NCBI RefSeq assembly: GCF_032917945.1
Contig: NZ_CP136624.1
Location: 5,518,001 to 5,582,000, forward strand
Reading direction: 5' to 3'
DNA from: Bradyrhizobium sp. sBnM-33
GTDB lineage: Bacteria; Pseudomonadota; Alphaproteobacteria; Rhizobiales; Xanthobacteraceae
DNA: 64,000 bases
The position numbers and the translations under genes were made by a program. Below are positions 53,321-61,080 of the stretch, in pieces; position 1 is the stretch's first letter, and every line of letters begins with the position of its first letter. The notes beneath the pieces are model-generated. The model was not told the DNA's origin. It saw only the letters and a program-made list of their open reading frames with translations, and did not search any database.

Positions 53321-53352
53321 ACTCTCCGTTGAGTGCACTCTCCGTTGAGTGC
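53321..53352 (-). repeat. Tandem 16-bp repeat that contains the ribosome-binding site
   Basis: ACTCTCCGTTGAGTGC is repeated twice without a gap. On the minus strand each unit contains CGGAGAG, so the duplication has also doubled the Shine-Dalgarno sequence before the ATG at 53315. Each unit is partly palindromic (GCACTC/GAGTGC). Confidence 0.75.
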
Positions 53353-53904
53353 AGGATGTCCCACGATCTCAAGCTCCACCGGTCGGGCAAGGGCCGCGAG
53401 CGCCCGCGCCGCTTTGTGGGTGGCGTCATGATTCCAGCAACCTTTGTGGCTCGGGTTAGAGCCGGGGCGGTTGTGGCAAGCGCCGCCCTGGCTTGCTATC
53501 TAGAAGCCAGCGAGCCACTCCCGAGCTTCGCAAGCCAACTGCTCACCCGGAAACAGGCACGCGTCCCATAGAGCCGGATCAGGCGCATGGGTCATCTCCG
53601 GCGGCTGTTGCTTGCCCTTTCGGGGGGCGCTTCGGCGCGTGTACTTGCTCTCCCGCCTGAGTTGCGAGACAGTCCGTGCCGCTATCTGCAGAAAGGCGGA
53701 CCGATGGCTAAGGAAGATTCGATGAGGGATGATGTCGAGGGCTGGATAGCCAGCAACTCAGCGGACTTGGCAGCGACATGGGCGTAATCCCTTCGGGTCG
53801 GGGTGGTACCAGTTTTGGCATCTTGGCCGTTACGGTGCGCAAAACCAAAGTTGGACCGTCCAAATTGGGACGCACAGCGTGCAACCAACTCAGGGAGACT
53901 TCAC
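53353..53904. other. Region with only weak small frames
   Basis: Two frames have plausible starts: a 47-aa frame from 53428 (MIPATFVARVRAGAVVASAA) and a 27-aa frame from 53704 with AAGGCGG upstream (MAKEDSMRDDVEGWIASNSA). Neither matches anything I know. A TACCAGTTTTGG motif near 53808 recurs near 55759. Confidence 0.35.
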
Positions 53905-54585
53905 ATGGGTAAACCGATGTTTCCTTCCGACACTATCGCGTTCAAGGTTTCGACCGCCGGCAACAGCGCAGGGAACGGTGGAAACGGTTACAACGAGGGC
54001 AATATCATCAGCAACCCGAGTATCAAGTTCGAGCCGACCAACAAGGCGGAAGGTGCCGACGTCCACGTCAAAAACGGCGATGACGTTTCCCAGAAGGCAT
54101 ATTGGGACGCCGGCGGCGCGAACGCCAAGGCAGAGGGCGGACCTGCCAAATCGAAAGGCGACCAGGAATCGTACGGCGGTCATAAGAAATCCGACGCCAA
54201 GGCGGAGAAGGATGCCAAGGCAGAGGGCGGACTTGCCAAATCGAAAGGCGACCAGGAATCGTACGGCGGTCATAAGAAATCCGACGCCAAGGCGGAGAAG
54301 GATGCCAAGGCGGAGGGCGGAACTGCCAAATCGAATGGCGACCAGGAATCGTACAGTGGCCATAACAAGTCCGACGTGGATGCCAACACGAAGGCCTATC
54401 AGGAAAACTGGCTCGATGCGGACCAGAGTCAGATGGTGATGGCCGGCATCGGCGGCGAAGGCGGAGACCACAGCAATGCGGAAGGCGGGGATGTTCACAT
54501 CAAGGCTAGTATCGAGACCGCCCACCTGAACGACGTGCTCAACGACTCAAAATACTTCGATGTCGACGATTTCGTGCATGTCTGA
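53905..54585 (+). CDS. Low-complexity protein with 90-bp tandem repeats
   Basis: 226 aa, GGGAG before the ATG. The N-terminal part is Gly/Asn-rich (STAGNSAGNGGNGYNEGNII); then a 30-residue unit with AKSKGDQESYGGHKKSDAKA occurs three times, the last diverged, encoded by 90-bp tandem repeats starting at 54124, 54214 and 54304. The C-terminal part is acidic with DVHIKASIETAHLNDVL. It is predicted disordered and hydrophilic, without a signal peptide or known domain. Function unknown. A terminator follows. Confidence 0.72.
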   Translation: MGKPMFPSDTIAFKVSTAGNSAGNGGNGYNEGNIISNPSIKFEPTNKAEGADVHVKNGDDVSQKAYWDAGGANAKAEGGPAKSKGDQESYGGHKKSDAKAEKDAKAEGGLAKSKGDQESYGGHKKSDAKAEKDAKAEGGTAKSNGDQESYSGHNKSDVDANTKAYQENWLDADQSQMVMAGIGGEGGDHSNAEGGDVHIKASIETAHLNDVLNDSKYFDVDDFVHV

Positions 54586-54613
54586 GTGACGCTTCCGAGG
54601 CCCTGATCAACTT

Positions 54614-54648
54614 GCCCCGTTTCCTCTGCCAGGCGGGGCTTTCTTTTG
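54614..54648 (+). terminator. Terminator after the repeat protein gene
   Basis: GCCCCG (54614-54619) and CGGGGC (54634-54639) pair, with additional CCT/AGG pairing inside, followed by TTTCTTTT. It lies about 30 bp past the stop codon. Confidence 0.7.
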
Positions 54649-54808
54649 GCTGGTTTACGGCCCACTCCTCACTGCACCGTAAACCTACCGCGCGGGAGAG
54701 CCGCGGGGCCGGATGACCACGAGTGCATCGAGGTCGCCGTGAGCGCTGTGGCACTGTCGCGCACAGACCGCGCGCGATAGGCGTCGCGTCGCCTAGCTAA
54801 CATTTGGG

Positions 54809-54892
54809 CTAACCCTCCTCGCCCATCGACCGCTTCATGATGAAGGCCATTACGAGGAAGAACACGAACCACAAGAGGATTATAGGTTCCAT
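54809..54892 (-). CDS. Single-pass membrane micropeptide (27 aa)
   Basis: MEPIILLWFVFFLVMAFIMK then RSMGEEG. An AAGGAG at ideal spacing before the ATG makes this one of the better-supported tiny genes of the island. One transmembrane helix with a cytoplasmic-type basic and acidic tail. Confidence 0.6.
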   Translation of the reverse strand: MEPIILLWFVFFLVMAFIMKRSMGEEG

Positions 54893-55083
54893 TATCGTTC
54901 TCCTTGCGTGAAGGGGCGGATATGAAGCCAACTTATTGTTAGCAAACCTACCCAGGCGTCATACTCTGTGCAGCCCGAGCTGCCCCGGTAAGCAGATCAC
55001 CGACAGGCCATATAGCGGTCGCTGTAGCGTCATGCAGTTCTCGGTTCGTCGGTGTCACGGGCGGGGATTGTTTTCCGCTAACC
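54893..55083. other. Intergenic stretch before the GcrA-like gene end
   Basis: No supported gene; presumably the promoter of the 27-aa gene and the 3' side of the GcrA-like gene. Confidence 0.35.
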
Positions 55084-55596
55084 TCAGCCAACCGGCAGCG
55101 AACCCACGGCAATCCTACTGGAACCTCTGCTAACCCGAAATGCACCGCGCTCGGATTGCGGCAGACCGCTGTCGTATCGCGCCATCCGCAGATGATACCC
55201 GCAGTAGGGAAAGCCTGGCACCGCGGCCTCGCCACAAAACAGCGCCACGGCCTGGTGTACGTCGCTAAGCGGCCAGCGGCATTCGCCGTTATCGAGTTCG
55301 AGTAGCGAGCAGCGCCGCATTTCCCGCGGCGGCACAGTGTCATCGACCGGTGGTGTCGGCTTTGCCAGCATGATCGATGTGACCATTGTCGTGGTGGAAC
55401 TCGGCCGCGTCTGCACCGGTTTCACCTCAAGATGTTTTTCCACGCCGGCCGGCAACAAATCACGGCGGCGCAGCCGTATTGCCTTTCCGCATACCGACGC
55501 GCGCGAGCGGTTCAACCGCCTCGAGATTTGCCCGGCTGATGCGTTCGGCCCAAGGCCGGTGAGCAGGGAGATTTTTTGGGTGGTCCAAGATATCAT
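55084..55596 (-). CDS. GcrA-like cell-cycle regulator homologue
   Basis: 170 aa. The N-terminal region, LTGLGPNASAGQISRRLNRS then RASVCGKAIRLR, fits the GcrA helix-turn-helix (GLSASQIA..LG.SRNAVIGK). The C-terminal part LLELDNGECRWPLSDVHQAV and ALFCGEAAVPGFPYCGYHLR carries the Cys/His motif typical of GcrA. GcrA recruits sigma-70 RNA polymerase to methylated GANTC promoters in alphaproteobacteria. This divergent copy on an island suggests a phage or plasmid origin. Confidence 0.75.
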   Translation of the reverse strand: MISWTTQKISLLTGLGPNASAGQISRRLNRSRASVCGKAIRLRRRDLLPAGVEKHLEVKPVQTRPSSTTTMVTSIMLAKPTPPVDDTVPPREMRRCSLLELDNGECRWPLSDVHQAVALFCGEAAVPGFPYCGYHLRMARYDSGLPQSERGAFRVSRGSSRIAVGSLPVG

Positions 55597-56037
55597 TGTA
55601 AGCCTCGCTAGCTCGCCCTGAAAACTGGGCGAGTATTCGCCATAAGCAGGTGCTCCGACGAGATACGCGCGCGGTCTAAGACGATTTGAACCAATGCGGT
55701 TTTCTCGCCGGAGGCGCGCATACCATGAAAATTGAAACGCCGTTCGGAAAGCCGGCAGTCTGAATGTACCAGTTTTGGTAGTAGTCGGTGGAACGGTTTT
55801 TTAACCTAGATCGAGTGATCGCAGCGATCCCGACTAAAGGCGCGTACACGGCAGAGACGTATTTCGGTATGCCGCGGTTTGCGGTGCCTTCTGGCCCGAT
55901 GAGATGCGTGAAGCCGTCAGAGACGGCATGGCAGAGGCCGGCATAGATGTCGATGACCTGCGCGAGCTGATCCGCAAGCTGGAAAGTCCGGCTCGCGATC
56001 AATAGCTCCGGCTTTAAAGCGTCGCTTTCGGAAACGA
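55597..56037. other. Region with a possible fragment only
   Basis: A frame ending at 56005 reads AFWPDEMREAVRDGMAEAGI then DVDDLRELIRKLESPARDQ. It could be the end of a small helical protein, but no start or family supports it. The TACCAGTTTTGG motif recurs at about 55759. Confidence 0.3.
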
Positions 56038-56041
56038 AAAC

Positions 56042-56117
56042 GCCCGCCAGCGTGAACCGGCGGGCTTCCGCCTATCGCTACAAAAAAAGCCGCCGCTGGT
56101 TAGGGTCAGCGACGGCT
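56042..56117 (+). terminator. Two consecutive hairpins
   Basis: GCCCGCC (56042-56048) pairs with GGCGGGC (56059-56065) around AGCGTGAACC; then AGCCG-CC-GCTG (56088-56098) pairs with CAGC-GA-CGGCT (56107-56117) with one mismatch. The first is the best copy of the hairpin motif also seen at about 42074, 42573 and 46118. Confidence 0.7.
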
Positions 56118-56224
56118 CTCCTTGTTACGAAACCACAAGCTGCGTCAACTGCGGTCCCGTCCCAAGACATCCAACAGGATAGTGGCTGAGCATGGCTAAT
56201 GTTGGATTGCGAAGCCGATCCGGA

Positions 56225-56549
56225 TCAGGCGCATCCGTTGCCCCCGATCCTGACTATCAGCGATTGCTGCGCTTAAGTCGGCGGTCCGTATAGGAGGTAC
56301 AGTAAAAGAACGACCATCGCGGCCATCGCGATGGTCTCCAAAATGATGCGAGGAATCGACCGTTGCATATCGCAACATTTGCCTTCTCAGGTGGTGGTGT
56401 CTGCCCGATAGACAACACAGCGGCTTCCTTCAGCACGAACCGGAACAGGCGGTTGCTAGCCGCGTTGATGCTGGCGCCAGTCATTGTCGCCCCTTTGACT
56501 TGGCGCATTGGAATGACGGCCCCGGCCCCCCAGCTGGGGCCGTTTCTTA
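56225..56549. repeat. Direct repeat unit, copy 1 (with the 31-aa gene)
   Basis: About 320 bases are nearly identical to 58066-58389. Differences cluster in the middle (GCCTTCTCAGGTGGTG here against GCATTCACAGGTGGTG) and next to the final hairpin. The unit contains one 31-aa membrane peptide gene on the minus strand and ends in a CCCAGCTGGGGCCGTTTC hairpin. Confidence 0.85.
56273..56368 (-). CDS. Membrane micropeptide (31 aa), copy 1
   Basis: MQRSIPRIILETIAMAAMVV then LLLYLLYGPPT: an amphipathic N-terminus followed by one transmembrane helix and a PP end. The coding bases are unchanged in the second copy at 58114. AAGG lies rather far upstream, so translation initiation is uncertain. Confidence 0.5.
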   Translation of the reverse strand: MQRSIPRIILETIAMAAMVVLLLYLLYGPPT

Positions 56550-56637
56550 TTTGGATACTGGTGGCGAGGACTGATCGGGAAGGACCTGCAAATTAATTAG
56601 GAACGCGCGGCTGTCAGCGGAGTCAGTTGACGAGATA

Positions 56638-56910
56638 ATGCCGAGTTGGAGTGAAGCGGATTTGAAGCGAGGAAGCATCGATTTCAACGGTGGCACGATC
56701 GCCTGTCTCATTCGTAACCAGTCCGATACTGGGGCGGCGCTGGAGGTGGCCAGCGCCCTCGGCGTCCCGGCGCAATTTAACCTTCTGATCGTTGCTGATC
56801 GCTTGAGGTACGGGTGCACGGTGATATGGCGAATGGAACGCTTGATCGGTGTCAAGTTCCACGAAGCTTATGTCCAAGGGATTACCCCGCCAGAGTTGCG
56901 GACAAAGTAG
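56638..56910 (+). CDS. PilZ-domain protein
   Basis: 90 aa. The frame has RGSIDFNGGTIACLIRNQSD (a variant RxxxR-to-(D/N)xSxxG region), GAALEVASALGVPAQFNLLI and TVIWRMERLIGVKF, the layout of a single PilZ domain. The N-terminal RxxxR of c-di-GMP-binding members is reduced to a single Arg, so ligand binding is uncertain. The gene lies between the two repeat units. Confidence 0.7.
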   Translation: MPSWSEADLKRGSIDFNGGTIACLIRNQSDTGAALEVASALGVPAQFNLLIVADRLRYGCTVIWRMERLIGVKFHEAYVQGITPPELRTK

Positions 56911-57084
56911 CCGGCCCGGCCCTTCTTTTCCCCCATAGTGTAGATTGTGCGCTCGGACAGGCGCGCAAGAGGACGGCTCCGGAACGCGCACTCCCAACTT
57001 CCGAGCCGGAGCCCACCCTCCCGTAAGACAACGGCGCCGTAAAGCTTCCGAAACCGATGCTCCGTATAGAGGGTGGGGCCCGTC

Positions 57085-57258
57085 ATGGAGCTATTTCGAG
57101 CTGAGAAGATTGCCACTGTTCACTACCAATCAAATTATGACTGCCGTTTCTGCGGAGGAAAGCTCACTCTCGTCCGGACAATCGTGGAATCTGAAAGCGG
57201 AGTTGTGATTCAAACGTTTGAATGCCTGCAGTGCGGAGATCACACTTGGACCGCCTAA
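57085..57258 (+). CDS. Small zinc-ribbon protein (57 aa)
   Basis: It starts MELFRAEKIATVHYQSNYDC and has two CxxC pairs, DCRFCGG and ECLQCGDH, enough for one zinc ribbon. Purine-rich GAGGGTGGGG lies upstream of the ATG at 57085. Function unknown; I recall near relatives in many Bradyrhizobium islands. Confidence 0.65.
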   Translation: MELFRAEKIATVHYQSNYDCRFCGGKLTLVRTIVESESGVVIQTFECLQCGDHTWTA

Positions 57259-57285
57259 GCAAGAAATTCTGCTGCTCCTGTTCTT

Positions 57286-57588
57286 TTGAAGGTTTCCTTG
57301 CCCTGGTCCACACCGTTTGAAGACCCGCTTCCGCTTCCGGATGGCCTGCAGCTCCTCACCTTGAGGGATGCCGCCAACTACATCACGAAGCTGTCAAAAG
57401 CCGGGCTCTCCGCGCCCGAATGGCAGGCCGCCATGGAGGCGCTAATCCTCGTTGCAGAGAACGACGGCCCCACGATGTTGGCCCGGATCGGCGTAATGCG
57501 GGCGTTGAATCGTCACGTCGAACGGGTCTTTAATTCCGAGCGCAAAAGTCATCATTGGGGCAAGCGCAAGCTGAAGAGAGACCAATGA
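57286..57588 (+). CDS. Small hypothetical protein coupled to the 50-aa gene
   Basis: About 100 aa: LPWSTPFEDPLPLPDGLQLL, LRDAANYITKLSKAGLSAPE, WQAAMEALILVAENDGPTML and ARIGVMRALNRHVERVFNSE. No known domain. There is no ATG; the best start is the TTG at 57286, without a good ribosome-binding site. Its stop overlaps the start of the next gene (ATGA). A broken relative lies at 49105-49236. Confidence 0.6.
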   Translation: MKVSLPWSTPFEDPLPLPDGLQLLTLRDAANYITKLSKAGLSAPEWQAAMEALILVAENDGPTMLARIGVMRALNRHVERVFNSERKSHHWGKRKLKRDQ

Positions 57589-57737
57589 CCGTTTTTGTCT
57601 ACGTCAACACAAGCAAGCAGGTCGGTGACGTTGAGCACATCAAGGTGTTCGCCACCACGGATGCCGCGGAAAAGTGGTTTGAGGAAAACGATCCTGAAGG
57701 CGTGGCCTTTGAGTACGAGGTGATCGGCGCAGAATAA
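57585..57737 (+). CDS. Small hypothetical protein (50 aa)
   Basis: MTVFVYVNTSKQVGDVEHIK, VFATTDAAEKWFEENDPEGV and AFEYEVIGAE. It is soluble and mixed alpha/beta. It starts in the ATGA overlap with the previous gene, and AGAGAG precedes it. Its 3' end is found again, without the rest, at 41741. Function unknown. Confidence 0.7.
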   Translation: MTVFVYVNTSKQVGDVEHIKVFATTDAAEKWFEENDPEGVAFEYEVIGAE

Positions 57738-58035
57738 AAATGGCCCCAGCGCGGAGGTTCTGCGCCGAGGCCATCTGAAGTATTCCCATTCAACGTGCCA
57801 GACGGAGTAGTGTGGGTACCCATCTGGCGTACCGATAGAAGCGGGAAAAAGTGGCAACGTCTGTCCAATAGTGAACAGAAGGGCAGTCGATTGTTGAACC
57901 CGCCAGCCCCTGCGTCGGTGCCGTTCTTAGGAACCTGCAGCCTTGCCCAGAGTCTATTCCATCGCTCCCGGGTGATCGTGGAGACAAACCGGGAGAAAGT
58001 GGCGGCCCCAGCGCTCTGTCCCCAAGCTGGGGCCG
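57717..58035 (+). repeat. Duplicated small-gene module, copy 2
   Basis: Matches 41741-42069. After the gene's stop come a hairpin (GGCCCCAGCGCG with CGCCGAGGCC), a non-coding stretch of some 230 bases containing GAAGCGGGAAAA and GTGGCAACGTCTG in both copies, and a terminal hairpin CGGCCCCAGC (58003-58012) with GCTGGGGCCG (58026-58035), then TTTCT. Confidence 0.8.
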
Positions 58036-58065
58036 TTTCTCATTCAGATTCCGGCGAGTGGCGGG

Positions 58066-58389
58066 TCAGGCGCATCCGTTGCCCCCGATCCTGACTATCA
58101 GCGATTGCTGCGCTTAAGTCGGCGGTCCGTATAGGAGGTACAGTAAAAGAACGACCATCGCGGCCATCGCGATGGTCTCCAAAATGATGCGAGGAATCGA
58201 CCGTTGCATATCGCAACATTTGCATTCACAGGTGGTGTGGCCTGCCCGATAGACAACACAGCGGCTTCCTTCAGCACGAACCGGAACAGGCGGTTGCTAG
58301 CCGCGTTGATGCTGGCGCCAGTCATTGTCGCCCCTTTGACTTGGCGCAATGGAATAACGGCCCCGGCCCCCAGCTGGGGCCGTTTCTCA
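58066..58389. repeat. Direct repeat unit, copy 2
   Basis: Second copy of the 320-bp unit at 56225-56549, in the same orientation and directly after the terminal hairpin of the module ending at 58035. It too ends in the CCCAGCTGGGGCCGTTTC hairpin. Confidence 0.85.
58114..58209 (-). CDS. Membrane micropeptide (31 aa), copy 2
   Basis: Identical in sequence to the peptide encoded at 56273-56368 (MQRSIPRIILETIAMAAMVV...). It lies within the second 320-bp unit. Upstream bases have changed between the copies while the coding bases have not, which mildly favours a functional gene. Confidence 0.5.
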   Translation of the reverse strand: MQRSIPRIILETIAMAAMVVLLLYLLYGPPT

Positions 58390-58517
58390 TTCAGAAGCGG
58401 GCCAGCTCTGGCCGAGCATGGCTGCCCACTTTATACTCGTGGTCGCGTTGCGCAGCCGCCGATTCTTGCGAGATTAGCGCCAGCGCAGAGTAATCAGATC
58501 AATTGCTGGGAAGGGCG

Positions 58518-58622
58518 ATGTCGGTACAGTTAGACACTCGAACAATTCTGATCGCGCTAGTCGTCGTCAACGCGATTGCCATTGGTCTCTCAGAAATCCA
58601 GCGGCGAGCGCTGGTCAATTGA
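58518..58622 (+). CDS. Single-pass membrane micropeptide (34 aa)
   Basis: MSVQLDTRTILIALVVVNAI then AIGLSEIQRRALVN: one hydrophobic helix with a polar C-terminal end. GGGAAGGG lies directly upstream of the ATG. No hairpin follows at once. Confidence 0.5.
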   Translation: MSVQLDTRTILIALVVVNAIAIGLSEIQRRALVN

Positions 58623-58765
58623 GGATCGTTGCGATGGCGAATCCTACCGGCCCTTTCCTAAGTGATGTTGCCGGTCATTAGCTCCGGCTATATTGCCCGG
58701 TCATCAAGTGGTTTCCAAGTTGTTAATGTATTGGTGGCAAGAATTCTGCTTGAAGGGGCAGAATC

Positions 58766-58918
58766 ATGAAAACCTTCGTTCTGCTTGGAGCGTTCGCCGC
58801 GTCGTATGCCTATGCATCGCCTATGGCGAACGGGAACTGGCAATCGCGCGCCATTGGCTTTGTCTTGGTCTGCATAGTCGCCACTGCTGGCGTGCTGGCG
58901 ATGACGGTCGAGGAGTGA
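58766..58918 (+). CDS. Small membrane protein (50 aa)
   Basis: MKTFVLLGAFAASYAYASPM, then ANGNWQSRAIGFVLVCIVAT and AGVLAMTVEE: an N-terminal hydrophobic segment and a second one at the end, so either a signal peptide plus anchor or two short helices. GAAGGGG precedes the ATG. Unknown function. Confidence 0.5.
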   Translation: MKTFVLLGAFAASYAYASPMANGNWQSRAIGFVLVCIVATAGVLAMTVEE

Positions 58919-59068
58919 ATTCCGATCTCGCCGCCTGGTCGGATTGTACTTTGGCCGCCCGCGTCTCTCTCTTGTAATCAAAGCGCTGCTCAGTCGCGCT
59001 TTTTCGACGGCGGATTTCAGGTTGACGTCGAAAGCTCTCAGCAGTTGCCGCGCTACACTGGCGTCGAC

Positions 59069-59209
59069 ATGGATGATCCGGACCGGCCGGAGATCGAGCA
59101 TTTCGGAAACTGTACTGTCTGCGGCGAGCTAATCGAAATGCGCGGCCTCGCCCAGGTGATGGCGCATATGCACGGCCAGAAACTAGACCCGGCACCGGAC
59201 AGACACTAG
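59069..59209 (+). CDS. Small zinc-finger-like protein (46 aa)
   Basis: MDDPDRPEIEHFGNCTVCGE, then LIEMRGLAQVMAHMHGQ. The C-x2-C pair and later H-x3/4-H (MAHMHG) fit a C2H2-type zinc site. No clear ribosome-binding site. I recall similar tiny proteins next to phage-like genes in rhizobia. Confidence 0.5.
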   Translation: MDDPDRPEIEHFGNCTVCGELIEMRGLAQVMAHMHGQKLDPAPDRH

Positions 59210-59677
59210 GCGTGAACCCATAATCTGCCGGGCTGACGGCTCGCCAAGTCCCAATGCCCCGATAGCGACCAAATTCCGCATCGAAATGACGCGATGCATG
59301 CCGGGCGCGTCCTGCCAATGGCTGGCGACGCGAATGACCTTTTCACTTTGAGCCACGCCTTCAATGGCCCCGACCGATAGGGCGCATCTGGCGCGATCGC
59401 CTCGGTTTGACCGGACCATGGCGACTTCCGGTCCACCCCTATGAACGGACATTCTCAGGATAGGCGGGCATGTCTCAAAGGTGCCATGAACGGACTCATG
59501 CAGTGCAGCAAACAACGCTCGCGCGCAATCCGCACGTCGTTGACACCGAGAAAAAGTCGGTAGAGAGCCCGTTCGACTGCTCTTGCCTTCGCTACGTCGT
59601 CTAGCGATTGAACGCGCCGCGAGTCAGGCGAATCCAGCTGGAGCACCTTCGGCAACTCTTCCGAGGTGCTCTTGCTA
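59210..59677. other. Intergenic region at the right end of the small-gene zone
   Basis: About 470 bases without a convincing gene. The segment GGCGACTTCCGGTCCACCCC followed by TATGAACGGACATTC (about 59420-59455) belongs to a sequence type I recall as a widespread intergenic repeat in Bradyrhizobium and Rhodopseudomonas. Confidence 0.4.
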
Positions 59678-60853
59678 TTATTCCGCGAGCACTTCGCCGA
59701 ACAACTCCCAGCTCGAACCATTGAACCGCATCATTCTCAGCTGACCTATCGGGGAATAGTTGTTCGCGCTATTGTTAAGTCTGATCCCCGGCAGCAACAT
59801 ATCCAATTCCAGGTTGGAAATGGACGTCGCCTGCTTCATTACATTTTCCCGGCTGAGGTCATCGCCGCACTCTTGCAGAACGTGAACTAGCGCTTGAGCA
59901 GCAAGATAGCCAGACACATTGAAAACGTCGGCTGCGTTGGCACCCGGAACGTATCTGCTCATGAAATCGCGGTACTTCTTCAGGCCGGCGTCGCTTGCCC
60001 ACTGCGGATCCCGGACGTCCTTCATGTACGTGCTGGAAATAATGCCGACCGAATGGTCCAGACCGGCAGGCTCCAGCACGGTCTGGATAGATGCTGACGG
60101 AAGGGCCAAGACCTGCGTTGGCCTCCAATTGAGTTCGGCCGCCTTTCGGATCGCTTGTGCCGCGAACTTGGGGGTGCTCGCGTTGAAAAAAACGGTCGCC
60201 TTCGACGACGCAAGGGTGGCCATTTCTGAATCGACAGTGGGACTCGTCGGCTCATAGGATGCTCGGGCTACGATCATACGCCCTGCTGCCGCGCCAAGCC
60301 CCGCCTCCAGTCCCTTCAGATAGTCCTTTCCAAAGTCGCTGTTCTGATAGAGGACGGCGATCCTCGCGTTCGGATGACTCTGCTGGATGTACTTTGCGTA
60401 CAATAGGGCTTCGGTCCTGAAAGTAGGCGGCCATTGCATGGTCCAAGGGAAGTGCTCCGGATCGTTCCACCGGGTGCCCCCCGCGAAGATAAAGATTTGG
60501 GGAACTTTCTTGGAATTGAGGTACTTCTGAACCGCCGCTTGGGTGGTGTCTCCTAGCGATCCGAACATGAACAACACGTTCTCCGACTCGACGAGCCTTC
60601 GGGTCTGCTCTACCGTTTTCGACGGGGTATACGCATCGTCAAGAGACAGCTGCTGAAGCTGACGCCCCCTAACGCCTCCGGTCGCGTTGATCATTTTGAA
60701 GTAGGCGGCTTGTACTTTTCCCATAGCGCTCCAGCCAGAGGTCGGACCGCTATAGGGCAACGTCTGGCCGAAGACGATTGGCTCGGCCGCAACGCCACCC
60801 GATACAAGGGAGAGCAAAAGCACGCCTAGTTTGAGTGCATGGCGCATTAGCAT
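59678..60853 (-). CDS. Branched-chain-amino-acid-type ABC transporter substrate-binding protein
   Basis: A 391-aa periplasmic binding protein (LivJ/Peripla_BP_6 type). Signal peptide with cleavage near VSGGVAAEP; then IVFGQTLPYSGPTSGWSAMG, INATGGVRGRQLQQLSLDDA and VLFMFGSLGDTTQAAVQ, all family hallmarks, and ARIAVLYQNSDFGKDYLKGL in the second lobe. The ligand is unknown. No permease or ATPase gene accompanies it, and the next gene upstream is a signalling protein, so it may feed a sensor or be an orphan. Confidence 0.9.
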   Translation of the reverse strand: MLMRHALKLGVLLLSLVSGGVAAEPIVFGQTLPYSGPTSGWSAMGKVQAAYFKMINATGGVRGRQLQQLSLDDAYTPSKTVEQTRRLVESENVLFMFGSLGDTTQAAVQKYLNSKKVPQIFIFAGGTRWNDPEHFPWTMQWPPTFRTEALLYAKYIQQSHPNARIAVLYQNSDFGKDYLKGLEAGLGAAAGRMIVARASYEPTSPTVDSEMATLASSKATVFFNASTPKFAAQAIRKAAELNWRPTQVLALPSASIQTVLEPAGLDHSVGIISSTYMKDVRDPQWASDAGLKKYRDFMSRYVPGANAADVFNVSGYLAAQALVHVLQECGDDLSRENVMKQATSISNLELDMLLPGIRLNNSANNYSPIGQLRMMRFNGSSWELFGEVLAE

Positions 60854-61080
60854 CGCGGACCTCCGTAGAAAGAACGCTCGGAGAGCATGCTCTCCTCTCT
60901 GGCAATGATCCGGACTCAGATTGTTATTTGCAGGACCTCAACATCGACAGAAATGCGTCAACTTGACTTCGCCATCCACCTCCGAGTTGTCCAGATCAGC
61001 AGGCACTTCGCATTTGCTCCTACGCTACATGATCGCTAGTTCGCTTTCCTCATTCCACGCATCCGCGTGGAGGGTCGAAT

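Noticed and set aside
56257-56508. An 83-aa frame conserved in both 320-bp units (also 58098-58349)
   Set aside because: Conservation follows from the recent DNA duplication; the frame overlaps the 31-aa membrane peptide in another register and has no recognisable features.
59183-59515. Minus-strand frame of 110 aa between the zinc-finger gene and the binding protein
   Set aside because: No family resemblance or good start, and it overlaps the 46-aa gene and an intergenic repeat.
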